Program-made: the position numbers and the translations under genes
Origin: JAOUGY01 sp963785075
GTDB lineage: Bacteria > Actinomycetota > Acidimicrobiia > Spongiisociales > ZC4RG35
Length of the DNA: 64,000 nucleotides
Direction of reading: 5' to 3'
NCBI GenBank assembly: GCA_963785075.1
Contig: CAWATW010000010.1
Span: 1-64,000 of the forward strand
In this document: in pieces, positions 42,737 to 51,260 of the stretch
How positions within the stretch are numbered: position 1 is the stretch's first letter
How the letters are laid out: each line of letters opens with the position of its first letter
The notes under the pieces: model-generated
Told to the model about the DNA's origin: nothing
Seen by the model: only the letters and a program-made list of their open reading frames with translations
The model's database searches: none

Positions 42737-43797
42737 GTGACGTCGCCTCCAGAGCTGTCAGGCACGATGGAGATCCAGGGATGTCCGGCGGGAATGAGCA
42801 GCTCATCGCCGTCGAGGGTGTTGAACTCGAAGGGGTCATCGGCCGTCTCGCGGCTCCAGGTGCCTTCGATGATCTTCCCGTCGAAGGCCACGTACATCGA
42901 GCCCTCACCCACCGTGTCGGTGGACGGAACCGGTGAGCCCGACTGGCCGGCCCCTGGACCGTCGGTGAAGAAGCGGCCCACGATCATCACCAGCGTGTCC
43001 GCCGTGATGCGCTCGGGCTCGGTTTCGAAGTCCACCTGGTACATCGACTCGGTGTCGTTGAGCGAACGCTCCCACTCCGACCCGCTCCAATCCCAGGTGA
43101 CATCGAAGGACGACGCGAAGCTGACCTCGATGGAGTCGACGGCCTCTGCGCCGGCCGGGAGCTCTTCTGTGAAGCCCCACAGGCCGGTCGGTGGAGGCTC
43201 GTCGGGGATCTCTCGCTCGTCGGCGAACTCGCGGAGCTCGATCGTGCTCGAGTACAGGTTGTGTGGGGCACGCCGCTCCGGGATTCGGAACATCCCGGGG
43301 CGTGGCTCGACGTAGAACTCAACCCCGACATTGCGAATCCCTTGCTGGACCCAGCCCTGCGCACCGGAGATGAAGAGAGTGGCTTCGAGCGGGCGGATCA
43401 GCTTGGCGTCGGTCGGCCTGCCGGACCGGGTGGGGCCGAGATACTCGGTGTCAGAATGGTGGAACAATGCCATGAACCTCGTGATCGAACCTTCGACTCT
43501 GATCTCGAGTACCGCGTCGGCATCCTGAATACCCGACTGCGGACGTGCGTTCGGATGGTTGTCCACCTTGACGGCGATCACCCGGCGATCGAGCGCTCCC
43601 TCGTTGTCGAGCGGCAGACCGTTGAGCGGGGACCGGGGGCGCGTGTCCTCGGTCGTCGTGGTCGTGGGCCGGGTCGTGGTGGTGGTACTCGATGTGGTGG
43701 TGGCGGCGACCGTCGTGGTCGTCACTTCGGCGTCGTCGTTCCCACACGCTGCGATCAGCAGGGTGAGCACGACGAGCGCGGTCAGCGTTCGGCGCAT
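42727..43797 (-). CDS. DUF3048 (YerB-like) lipoprotein
   Basis: 356 residues. Signal peptide with lipobox LLIAAC, a long Thr run (about residues 26-50), then DUF3048: RRVIAVKVDNHPNARPQSGI, ADAVLEIRVEGSITRFMALF, LGPTRSGRPTD. The YerB C-terminal domain follows, with the final strand GHPWISIVPD. It is an extracytoplasmic lipoprotein of unknown enzymatic role, common in Gram-positives. A GAGGAG ribosome site precedes ATG 43797. Confidence 0.85.
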   Translation of the reverse strand: MRRTLTALVVLTLLIAACGNDDAEVTTTTVAATTTSSTTTTTRPTTTTTEDTRPRSPLNGLPLDNEGALDRRVIAVKVDNHPNARPQSGIQDADAVLEIRVEGSITRFMALFHHSDTEYLGPTRSGRPTDAKLIRPLEATLFISGAQGWVQQGIRNVGVEFYVEPRPGMFRIPERRAPHNLYSSTIELREFADEREIPDEPPPTGLWGFTEELPAGAEAVDSIEVSFASSFDVTWDWSGSEWERSLNDTESMYQVDFETEPERITADTLVMIVGRFFTDGPGAGQSGSPVPSTDTVGEGSMYVAFDGKIIEGTWSRETADDPFEFNTLDGDELLIPAGHPWISIVPDSSGGDVTWE

Positions 43798-43900
43798 TGT
43801 GACAACTCCTCGGAAATCGAGATCGAACTCACGTCGTGAGCGATGAGGTCGGGATCACGATAGCGCTGTCCGGAATCATCACCAGCTGGGCCTGTGTGAA

Positions 43901-44284
43901 TCAGTCGGTCTGGAGGAGGTCGGCAGCGGACTCGGTCTCGTCCACGGCGATGGCGATGTCGAGCGACTCGCTCCCGCCACCCACCACGTAGATGGCATCG
44001 ATGTTCACGCCTGCGTCGGCGAGCGAGCCCGACAGATCCGCCAGGGCTCCGGGCCGGTTGGGAAGCGAGACGCTGAGAACAGGTCGCTCGCCATAACGCA
44101 GACTGGAATCGTCGAAGAGGCGGCGGGCGGCGTCGGGGTCGTTGACCACCAGACGGACGATGCCCTCGCCGTTGGCGTTCCATCCTGCGAGCGCGTCGAT
44201 GTTGACGCCGGCCGCTGCGAGCATCCGTGCGAACCTGGCAAGCGAGCCCGGCTGGTCGGGCAGAGCCACGATGAACTCGGTCAT
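43901..44284 (-). CDS. Tandem ACT-domain protein
   Basis: 127 residues made of two ACT repeats: DQPGSLARFARMLAAAGVNIDALAG, and NRPGALADLSGSLADAGVNIDAIYV. Stand-alone double-ACT proteins bind amino acids and regulate uptake or synthesis. TAAGGT lies 6 bases before ATG 44284 (minus), a leaderless layout. It is divergent from the ATP-grasp gene and shares a 54-base promoter gap with it. Confidence 0.85.
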   Translation of the reverse strand: MTEFIVALPDQPGSLARFARMLAAAGVNIDALAGWNANGEGIVRLVVNDPDAARRLFDDSSLRYGERPVLSVSLPNRPGALADLSGSLADAGVNIDAIYVVGGGSESLDIAIAVDETESAADLLQTD

Positions 44285-44338
44285 GAGCCAACCTTACGCA
44301 GTCGATGTGCCTTGGCGTGTTCTGGCTAACGTTGCATC
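44285..44338. promoter_or_regulatory. Divergent leaderless promoter pair (ACT gene / ATP-grasp gene)
   Basis: On the minus strand TAAGGT (44296-44291) ends 6 bases before the ACT ATG. On the plus strand TAACGT (44327-44332) ends 6 bases before ATG 44339. The two -10 boxes are only 30 bases apart, so the two -35 regions must overlap. Confidence 0.55.
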
Positions 44339-45775
44339 ATGGGCATTCTCGAGACATACCGGGGCCACGGGTTCTGCGAGATGTCCGAGGCGAATGGCTC
44401 CTCCCGACCGCATTACGGGGCGCTGCGAGACCGGCTGGACTCCTTCGACGCGCAAGACATGGCTTCGAGGGTCGCACTCATCGAAAGCCTCTTTCGGAGG
44501 CAAGGGATCACGTTTGCGGTGTACGGCTCCGACGAGGGCACAGAACGAACCTGGCCCCTCGATCTGGTGCCGCGGATCATTCCGGCAAGCGAGTGGGATC
44601 ACGTCGAGCGTGGTCTTTCACAACGGGTCCGGGCGCTCAACATGTTTCTCGACGATCTGTATGTCGGAGACCAGGGCGCCCTCAACGACGGAATCGTTCC
44701 TCGATGGCTGGTCGAGTCATCAGACGGATACGTCCCCGAGGCGATGGGGATCGACGTCGCCCTCGGAGCGCGCTGTGTGATCTCTGGTATCGACCTCGTT
44801 CGCGACGATGCCGGGACGTACCGGGTGTTGGAGGACAATCTCCGGGTTCCCAGCGGGATCTCCTACGTCCTCGAGAATCGGGTGGCGCTGACCCGGGTGC
44901 TGCCTGTTGCTTTCGCCAAGTATCAGGTCCGGCCCGTGAGTCACTACGGGGCATCGCTCCTCCGTGCGCTTCGGACGGTCGCGCCGACCGGAGCCGCCGA
45001 TCCGACCGTGGTCGTCCTCACGCCTGGGATCTACAACTCCGCCTACTTCGAGCACGCCTTCCTGGCGCGTCAGATGGGCGTGGAGCTGGTTGAGGGCCGA
45101 GATCTCGTCGTCGACGATCACGTCGTGTACATGCGTACGACCCACGGGCTCGATCGAGTAGATGTGATCTATCGCCGGGTCGGCGACGAGTGGCTCGATC
45201 CTGTGCAGTTCCGTCAAGACTCGGTCCTCGGCGTACCGGGGTTGTTGTCGGCCGTCCGGAGCGGGACCGTGACGCTGGCGAACGCGATCGGCAACGGGGT
45301 GGCCGATGACAAGGCGGTCTACGCCTTCGTGCCGGCGATGATCGAGTACTACCTCGGGGAGGCGGCGGTCCTTCCCAACGTCGAAACGTACCTGCCATGG
45401 GAGCCGGACCATTTCCAGTACGTGATGGACAACCTGGATCGCCTCGTGGTGAAGCCGGTGGCAGAGGCCGGTGGCTATGGCATCGTGATCGGACCGAAGG
45501 AGAGCGCCGAGACGCTGGAGTCCGTGCGAGCGGCGGTGACCGCCCACCCTCGCGGCTACATCGCCCAAGAAGTGGTGCAGCTCTCGACGCATCCGACCTG
45601 GGTCGGTGAAGGGTTCGCTCCGAGGCACGTCGACTTGAGGCCGTTCGTGCTTGCCTCCGACGAGGTGGAGGTGATCCCCGGGGGGCTCACGAGGGTGGCC
45701 CTCAGGGAGGGATCGCTGATCGTGAACTCGTCCCAGGGCGGTGGCTCGAAGGACACCTGGGTCCTGGTGGACTGA
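44339..45775 (+). CDS. Circularly permuted ATP-grasp type 2 protein
   Basis: 478 residues of the DUF404/DUF407 group: GITFAVYGSDEGTERTWPLDLVPRIIPASEW near the start, VRALNMFLDDLYVG, RVLEDNLRVPSGISYVLENR, VVLTPGIYNSAYFEHAFLARQMGVELVEGRDL, and the C-terminal LVVKPVAEAGGYG and VIPGGLTRVAL. It is the first of the conserved trio with an alpha-E protein and a transglutaminase, predicted to make and process a peptide-like product that has never been identified. The three genes here are spaced by 2 bases or less. Confidence 0.9.
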   Translation: MGILETYRGHGFCEMSEANGSSRPHYGALRDRLDSFDAQDMASRVALIESLFRRQGITFAVYGSDEGTERTWPLDLVPRIIPASEWDHVERGLSQRVRALNMFLDDLYVGDQGALNDGIVPRWLVESSDGYVPEAMGIDVALGARCVISGIDLVRDDAGTYRVLEDNLRVPSGISYVLENRVALTRVLPVAFAKYQVRPVSHYGASLLRALRTVAPTGAADPTVVVLTPGIYNSAYFEHAFLARQMGVELVEGRDLVVDDHVVYMRTTHGLDRVDVIYRRVGDEWLDPVQFRQDSVLGVPGLLSAVRSGTVTLANAIGNGVADDKAVYAFVPAMIEYYLGEAAVLPNVETYLPWEPDHFQYVMDNLDRLVVKPVAEAGGYGIVIGPKESAETLESVRAAVTAHPRGYIAQEVVQLSTHPTWVGEGFAPRHVDLRPFVLASDEVEVIPGGLTRVALREGSLIVNSSQGGGSKDTWVLVD

Positions 45776-45777
45776 TC

Positions 45778-46731
45778 ATGCTCGCACGACACGCAGAGGA
45801 CCTGTATTGGATCGGTCGTTACGTCGAGCGGACCGAGGACACCGCTCGAATGCTCGACGTCACCTATCACGGTGCGTTGGAGGCGGGATCCGACAGGTCT
45901 GCCATCGACATCTGGTCGGAGCTGCTCGAGGTGCTCTTCCTAGAGGACGACTTCGCAGGCGCCGAAGCGGCGTTGGGGGAGCGGATCGGCCAGCTCCTGA
46001 TGGCGGACCGGGATTTTCCGGCCTCGATTCCGTCGTTGCTGTCGCAGGCCCGGGAGAACGCCCGGGCGACGCGTGAGTGGCTTTCGGCCGAGACGTGGGA
46101 GGCGGTCAACGAGCTCTATCTCCGGCTCGCTCGAACGGACCTCGCACAGGCGGCCGCCACTCAGCCATACGACGTGCTTCGCATGGTGCGGTCGAGGTGT
46201 CAGGCGGTGACGGGTGCGGTCGAGGCATCGATGCCTCGCGGCGAGGGTCATCGATTCCTCACCATCGGGCAACGGCTGGAACGGGCGATGATGACCACCC
46301 GGCATCTGCGGGTGTGGCGCCGGCGGTTGTCTGGGTTCTCAGGATCCACGGGCTACGCCGAGTGGATCAAGCTCCTGCGCGCCGTTTCGGCCTACGAGGC
46401 GTACCTTCGTGATCACCGGGCAGAAATGGACGGCGCACGAGTTCTACAGTTTCTGTTCCAGTCTTCGGAGTTTCCCCGGAGTGTGTTTCACTGTCTCACC
46501 GCATGCGAGCGCATGTTGGTGCCGATGGTGTCCGCCGGCTACGGAAGCGATGCGCGTCGCAGCGTCGGCAAGGCACGGTCGATGGTCGAGTTCGCAACGT
46601 CCGAGGACCTGGCCGACGTCGAGTTCCTGCACACCCTCGAAGACGCCATCTCGGCTGTCAACATCTCCATCGAGACCGACTTCTTCCGACCCGATGCCGG
46701 GGTGCAGATGCACGCGTTCGAGACCTTCTGA
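45778..46731 (+). CDS. Alpha-E domain protein
   Basis: 317 residues, almost all helical. The family start MLARHAEDLYWIGRYVERTEDTARMLD is clear, and the internal repeat FHCLTACERMLVPM lies near residue 240. Always linked with the permuted ATP-grasp protein, and of unknown biochemical role. Its stop overlaps the transglutaminase start by one base. Confidence 0.9.
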   Translation: MLARHAEDLYWIGRYVERTEDTARMLDVTYHGALEAGSDRSAIDIWSELLEVLFLEDDFAGAEAALGERIGQLLMADRDFPASIPSLLSQARENARATREWLSAETWEAVNELYLRLARTDLAQAAATQPYDVLRMVRSRCQAVTGAVEASMPRGEGHRFLTIGQRLERAMMTTRHLRVWRRRLSGFSGSTGYAEWIKLLRAVSAYEAYLRDHRAEMDGARVLQFLFQSSEFPRSVFHCLTACERMLVPMVSAGYGSDARRSVGKARSMVEFATSEDLADVEFLHTLEDAISAVNISIETDFFRPDAGVQMHAFETF

Positions 46732-47576
46732 TGAACATCGCCATCGAGTACGTCACCGAATTCAGCTACGGGACGCCCGTCCGGGAGTCCCAGAACATCG
46801 TGCGGGCCTGTCCGCGAGACGAGCCCGGTCAGGCCCTGAAGTGGTATCGACTCGAGACAGACCCGCACGCCCGGATCGCATCGCATGTCGATGCGTGGGG
46901 TACGAGGGTCGATCGGTTCGGGGTGCGGGAAGCCCACGACGCTCTCACGGTCCGGGCTTCGGCGGAGGTCGACACCGCGCCACGGCCGGTACCCCCGGAA
47001 GGCATCTCCGACCAGATAGACGATCCGTACCGGCTGCGGCACTGGTCGATGCTGACCCGCACCTCCCACACCGAATGGGACGAGTCCATGGCCGAGGCGG
47101 CTCGAAGTCTGGTGGCAGGGCTGGAGCGGCCGATCGACATCGTGAGGGCGGTCCGGGACGCCGTCAGCGAGCGGTTCGAGTATCGGCCCGGGACGACCCA
47201 CGTCGGCATCGATGTGAACGACGTGTGGAGATCGAAGTCCGGCGTGTGCCAGGACTTCGCCCACGTTTCGATCGCGTTGCTGCGTTCGCAAGGGATCGCT
47301 GCGCGCTACGTGTCCGGATACCTCTACGCGGCGGATCCGATGCACCCGGGAGCGGTGTCCGAACGCATCGAGACGCAGACGCATGCCTGGGTGGAAGCCG
47401 CGATACCGGGTTGGGGATGGTGGCCCGTCGACCCGAGCAACGGGGGGACGGTCGGCGAACGACACGTGGTGATCGGACGTGGTCGGGACTACGACGATGT
47501 GAGTCCGATCCGGGGCGTCTACTTCGGCGACAGCTCACACGACCTCGAAGCCGTGGTCCACATGTCGGAGCAGTAG
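46731..47576 (+). CDS. Transglutaminase-like cysteine peptidase
   Basis: 281 residues. An N-terminal beta domain (YVTEFSYGTPVRESQNIVR) is followed by the transglutaminase core with C173 (SGVCQDFAH), H218 (THAWVEA) and D234 (PVDPSNG). No signal peptide, so it is cytoplasmic. As the third member of the ATP-grasp/alpha-E trio it may cut or cross-link the product. A 6-bp stem (47580-47594) follows 3 bases after the stop. Confidence 0.9.
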   Translation: MNIAIEYVTEFSYGTPVRESQNIVRACPRDEPGQALKWYRLETDPHARIASHVDAWGTRVDRFGVREAHDALTVRASAEVDTAPRPVPPEGISDQIDDPYRLRHWSMLTRTSHTEWDESMAEAARSLVAGLERPIDIVRAVRDAVSERFEYRPGTTHVGIDVNDVWRSKSGVCQDFAHVSIALLRSQGIAARYVSGYLYAADPMHPGAVSERIETQTHAWVEAAIPGWGWWPVDPSNGGTVGERHVVIGRGRDYDDVSPIRGVYFGDSSHDLEAVVHMSEQ

Positions 47577-47676
47577 CGCGCGGGCTTGGCCCGCCAGGAC
47601 CGAGTATCGGGTACTGAGCACACGCGCCGGCTGGTGCCCGATCACCACGGTGCACCGGCGCCTATGCTCCCGGTCG

Positions 47677-48510
47677 ATGGGATCGCCCACCAATTCCGAG
47701 CACCCGCTGCTGAAGGACGTGTCCGACTTCACGCTGATCGCGGAGGTCAACCCGCCCGAGTTGCCGACGTCGATCCACGCTCAACTGGAAGGATGTTGGA
47801 ATCGAGTCCTCGTGACCGACAACCCGTTCGGGACGATCAGGGTCTCCCCGTACGCCTTCGCCGCCAGGATCACCCACGACGTTCCTACGGTGCAGCCGAC
47901 CGTGGTCGTTTCGACTCGGGATCGAAACATCCGTGCCATCGAGTCGGAGGTTCGCGGCGCGCTCGGCAATGGCGTGCGATCGTTCCTCGTGGTAGTCGGT
48001 GACACCGTGCCGGAGGTGGACCACCTGGCCAATCATCACGAGATCGTTCAGCACCTGAGCGAGCTCCGGGAGCGGATCGGCGTCGATTTCGAAGTCGGGA
48101 TGCCGACCCGGATGCGCCGGTGGCAGTTTCGTCAGCGCATCGAGCGTGGCGCCGACTTCTTTGTGATCGGACCGTTCATCGACCACAACACCGTTGCCGA
48201 GAATCTCGCTCGCCTCGAGCTCGGCCCGGATGATCCACCCGTGTTCGCAATGGTGATCCCGCCCGTGAGTCTGATGTGGGTGCAGCGCTCCGAAGGCTTC
48301 GGAGCGATCCCGGCGAGTGACGCGATGAAGGCGGCGCTGGTGTCTCGACCCGGGCGCGGGTGGGCGTGGGACCAGACCACCCTCACGGTGGAAGAGCTCG
48401 AGCGTCACGGTTCCGCCGGTGCCATTCTCACCGGGATGCGGTTCGAGACGATCGTGGGGGAGGCTGCCGAGTGGCGTCGGTCCCGCATCACGGCGGATGG
48501 CCGCGAGTAG
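47677..48510 (+). CDS. MetF-like (methylenetetrahydrofolate reductase superfamily) protein
   Basis: 277 residues from ATG 47677. The first strand FTLIAEVNPPELPT carries the catalytic-type glutamate; VVVSTRDRNIRAIESEV and SFLVVVGDTVPEVDH match the barrel strands of MetF. It is shorter and more divergent than biosynthetic MetF, with MWVQRSEGFGAIP in place of the usual folate-site sequence, so the substrate may differ. A second relative lies at 57604-58440. A weak TATGCT box is 8 bases upstream. Confidence 0.7.
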   Translation: MGSPTNSEHPLLKDVSDFTLIAEVNPPELPTSIHAQLEGCWNRVLVTDNPFGTIRVSPYAFAARITHDVPTVQPTVVVSTRDRNIRAIESEVRGALGNGVRSFLVVVGDTVPEVDHLANHHEIVQHLSELRERIGVDFEVGMPTRMRRWQFRQRIERGADFFVIGPFIDHNTVAENLARLELGPDDPPVFAMVIPPVSLMWVQRSEGFGAIPASDAMKAALVSRPGRGWAWDQTTLTVEELERHGSAGAILTGMRFETIVGEAAEWRRSRITADGRE

Positions 48511-48739
48511 TCGATCTCCGGCGCCGAGGGCCCGCATGACTCGACACCAAGAGCACTCCGGTGGTTCGAGGGGTCGACGACCTCCTCGGTCCTGAAGCCT
48601 CGTCGGGATCGTCTGTGGCTTCGAGGTCTCGCCGGGCCCACGTCCTGGCCTCGAACCGGGCGACGCAGCCGAGCCCCTGCGGACGGGCGACCGACGGGTT
48701 GCCGAAGCCGGTCGGGGTCTGTCCTTCTACAGTGGCGGC

Positions 48740-49855
48740 GTGGCCGGTGCCCCCTGGTTTGAACTTCGTGAGGTCCTCGATGTGCGACGCGTACCAGCCG
48801 CTGGGTTGGCGGCGGCATATCCGGATGCGGTCGTCGTTGTCGACCCGGCCGTCGCGGAATCCGGGGCGCTGGTCCCCTTCGCCGCCAGTTGTCACGTGGT
48901 CACAACCGACCCTGGTGAGCCCACAGTCGAGGGAGTCCGCCGGGTGGTCGAAGAGGCTCGGCGGTTTCGACCGCATACGATCATCGCCGTCGGCGGCGGC
49001 AGCACGATCGACACCGGCAAGATCGCCGCCACCCTTGTGTGCTCGGCGACCGACGTCTCCGACCACCTGCTTTCGATGACGCCGATGGAGCGTGCAGTGA
49101 GGACGATCGCCGTGCCCACCACGGCTGGCGCAGGAGCGGAAGCGACACGGACCTGCGTGGTCAGTAGTGGCGGTCGCAAGACGTGGTTGTGGGACGATGC
49201 CCTCCGCGTCGACACGGTTGTGATCGATCCTGGTTTGACTGTCGCTCTTCCTCCCCTTCCCACCATCGCCTCGGGTTTGGACGCTTTCGTCCATGCGGTG
49301 GAGGCCTTTTCCAACACCGTGAACGACGAAGTGGCCGACCGTGCCGCCACGACATCGGTTGTCCGGATCGTCGGCGCCCTACCGAGAGTGGTGGCGGTTC
49401 CCGACGACGAGAGTGCTCGGCTCGAGATGATGCTTGCAGCGACATCGGCCGGTGTGGCCATCGACCGATGCGGGACGGGGTTGGCCCACTGTGTCGGGCA
49501 TGCGCTCGCCGCTTTCAGCCGGATGCCGCACGGGCTTGCGGTTGCCCTTGGCCTGAGAGCCACGATCGAGTGGAGCATGGCTGCAAGCGGATCACGCTTC
49601 CGGTCGCTGGCCGGGGCCACCGGGCGACGAGAGGCAGCCGGACTCGTCGAAGTCATCGACGAACTGTTCGATCGGGTGGCGTTCGACAGGGTCTCGCGAC
49701 CGTTTCGGACGGGTCCCATCGATCGGGTTGCGCTCGCCACCGAGATGCGGTCCGTCGAGAACCGACCGATGGCGCTTGCGAATGCTCGACCGCCGGTCGA
49801 CGCCGACTGGATGGAGCTGGCCACGATGGTCGAGCGGTGGTGGAGTCGCCCTTGA
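48740..49855 (+). CDS. Iron-containing alcohol dehydrogenase family protein
   Basis: 371 residues. NAD-binding segment TIIAVGGGSTIDTGKIAA, PTTAGAGAEAT, and metal ligands in ASGLDAFVHAVEAF (Asp, His), with GLAHCVGHALAAFSRMPHGLA (His, His). TACAGT lies 6 bases before GTG 48740, so it is probably leaderless. It overlaps the enolase-superfamily gene that follows by 4 bases; the two probably act in one catabolic route. The preceding gap 48511-48739 holds no gene that I can support. Confidence 0.85.
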   Translation: MAGAPWFELREVLDVRRVPAAGLAAAYPDAVVVVDPAVAESGALVPFAASCHVVTTDPGEPTVEGVRRVVEEARRFRPHTIIAVGGGSTIDTGKIAATLVCSATDVSDHLLSMTPMERAVRTIAVPTTAGAGAEATRTCVVSSGGRKTWLWDDALRVDTVVIDPGLTVALPPLPTIASGLDAFVHAVEAFSNTVNDEVADRAATTSVVRIVGALPRVVAVPDDESARLEMMLAATSAGVAIDRCGTGLAHCVGHALAAFSRMPHGLAVALGLRATIEWSMAASGSRFRSLAGATGRREAAGLVEVIDELFDRVAFDRVSRPFRTGPIDRVALATEMRSVENRPMALANARPPVDADWMELATMVERWWSRP

Positions 49856-50976
49856 GTGTCATCACCAACATCGAGACCAGTGTCCACAGACTTCCACTCG
49901 ATCCGCCGTTTCACGCCGCATGGGATCCGACTCCGCGTCTGGCTTTCCCGGTCACGGTATACCGGGTGTACGACGACGAGGGCCGAATGGGGGTGGGTGC
50001 CGGCGACGCCATGCGGGGCCTGGTCGACTACGTGGATCTGTTCCTGGGACGAGATCCGCTCGACCTGGGCCGCCATGGGGCAGTCCTGGAGAACATCGCA
50101 TTCTTCGACGGGCGACCCTGGCCGCTCGACATCGCATTGTGGGACCTTGCGGGGAAGATCCGCGGCGAGCCACTCTGGGCCATGGTTGGTGGCCGGGCGG
50201 ATCGCGTGCGGCTCTACGCATCGAGCGGATCACACTGGCGAATCGACGAGGTCGAATCAGGTGTCGAGGCGGTCCTCGCAGCCGGTTTCGGGGCCATCAA
50301 GTTGCGCATGGGACGCTTGCCCGTGGAGGCAGACCTCGAGATCGTGGCCGCCGTCCGAAATCGTGCCGGGGATCGCCTGGAGATCATGGTCGACTGCAAC
50401 CAGGGTTGGCGGATGCCCTGGGACACCGCTTCTCCGTGGAGCGTGGAGGATGCGGTGGCGCTTGCGCACTCCCTTCGGGAGTTCGACGTGTATTGGATGG
50501 AAGAGCCGCTACACCGGTCCGATCACCGCGGAATGCACCGCATCCGCCAAGAAACCGGCATGCGGTTGGCAGGCGGAGAGATGACCAGGGAGTGGTACGA
50601 ATTCCATGCGATGCTGGAGCGTGGAAGCCTCGACGTCTTCCAGCCCGACGTGGCGGTGACCTGCGGGTTCGGGCGCCTGATCGAACTGGCCCGCCTGGTC
50701 GTCGAGTCGGGCTTCGTGTTCTCTCCGCACACCTGGGGGAGCGGAGTCGCCCTGCTGGCCAACGCCCACCTCACAGCAGGCACGGTCGGCACCACCTATC
50801 TCGAATACCCCTTCGACCCGCCTACCTGGACTCCCGGCCGCCGCGACTTCATGCTCGACACGACGCTCGAACCAACGGACGGTTGGCTGAGACTTCCCGA
50901 CGGCCCCGGCCTCGGCGTTTCGCTCGACGAGGATGCACTCTCCGACACCCTCACCGACCTCGCCACCTACGGCTGA
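49852..50976 (+). CDS. Enolase-superfamily (mandelate racemase subgroup) enzyme
   Basis: 374 residues from TTG 49852; the residues after it (SVITNIETSVHRLPLDPPFHAAWDPTPR) are typical of the family start. Metal ligands: Asp in IMVDCNQGW, Glu in YWMEEPL, Glu in LAGGEM. The catalytic bases are the Lys of AIKLRMGR and the His of FSPHTWGSGVALLANAH. It would abstract a proton alpha to a carboxylate, as a racemase or sugar-acid dehydratase. Substrate unknown. Coupled to the upstream dehydrogenase. Confidence 0.85.
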   Translation: MSVITNIETSVHRLPLDPPFHAAWDPTPRLAFPVTVYRVYDDEGRMGVGAGDAMRGLVDYVDLFLGRDPLDLGRHGAVLENIAFFDGRPWPLDIALWDLAGKIRGEPLWAMVGGRADRVRLYASSGSHWRIDEVESGVEAVLAAGFGAIKLRMGRLPVEADLEIVAAVRNRAGDRLEIMVDCNQGWRMPWDTASPWSVEDAVALAHSLREFDVYWMEEPLHRSDHRGMHRIRQETGMRLAGGEMTREWYEFHAMLERGSLDVFQPDVAVTCGFGRLIELARLVVESGFVFSPHTWGSGVALLANAHLTAGTVGTTYLEYPFDPPTWTPGRRDFMLDTTLEPTDGWLRLPDGPGLGVSLDEDALSDTLTDLATYG

Positions 50977-50982
50977 CAGTGT

Positions 50983-51025
50983 CGAACCCAGGGTATTGGT
51001 CCGCCATATTGGCGGACCACAGCCC
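50983..51025 (-). repeat. 43-bp hairpin repeat, family B, copy 2 (inverted)
   Basis: Reverse complement of the element at 11060-11102, 37 of 43 identical. GGTCCGCC and GGCGGACC arms are preserved while the loop differs (compensating arms, free loop). It begins 6 bases after the enolase-superfamily stop, again directly at a gene 3' end. Confidence 0.8.
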
Positions 51026-51067
51026 ACAGAACCGCCGGCGCCGGTGCGCGACGAGGACCGACCGTAC

Positions 51068-51095
51068 TTGATCCCCGTCGGTCGGAAGCTACGAT
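51068..51095 (+). promoter_or_regulatory. Promoter of the SAM-II-controlled transcript
   Basis: TTGATC (51068-51073) and TACGAT (51090-51095), 16 bases apart. The expected start point, about 51102, lies about 5 bases before the first stem of the riboswitch, which supports both calls. Confidence 0.6.
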
Positions 51096-51106
51096 GAAGT
51101 GAACGG

Positions 51107-51162
51107 AAAGCGCCGATTTGATCGACAGCTTGCGGGCGCTCAAGAAATGCAGCTAAAGCGGC
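51107..51162 (+). ncRNA. SAM-II-type riboswitch
   Basis: Stem P1 is AGCGCC (51109-51114) with GGCGCT (51135-51140). The loop carries the conserved GATTTGA (51115-51121) and CAGCTTGCG. After P1 comes AAGAAATGCAGCTAAAGC, the invariant 3' segment of SAM-II; its GCAGCT can pair with AGCTTGC in the P1 loop to make the H-type pseudoknot. Size and order fit the SAM-II (metX-type) consensus known from memory. It stands 99 bases before a homocysteine S-methyltransferase gene, a fitting target. SAM-II is best known from proteobacteria and Bacteroidetes, so this host is unusual. Confidence 0.8.
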
Positions 51163-51220
51163 GGTTGCCAACCGCCCGGACCTGTCCCACGACAGGAGTT
51201 GCCAGGCGGTTGTTCTCATT
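51160..51220 (+). promoter_or_regulatory. Candidate expression platform of the SAM-II switch
   Basis: GGCGGTT occurs twice (51160-51166 and 51205-51211), and AACCGCC once (51170-51176). AACCGCC can pair with either, so the hairpins exclude one another. The second option encloses a small stem (CCTGTC/GACAGG, 51181-51196) and is followed by GTTCTCATT. The first GGCGGTT directly abuts the riboswitch pseudoknot. SAM binding could therefore favour the second, terminator-like hairpin (model). Confidence 0.5.
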
Positions 51221-51260
51221 GGCCGTCACCCGCAGGTGTTGCACAACAGCGGAGGACCAC

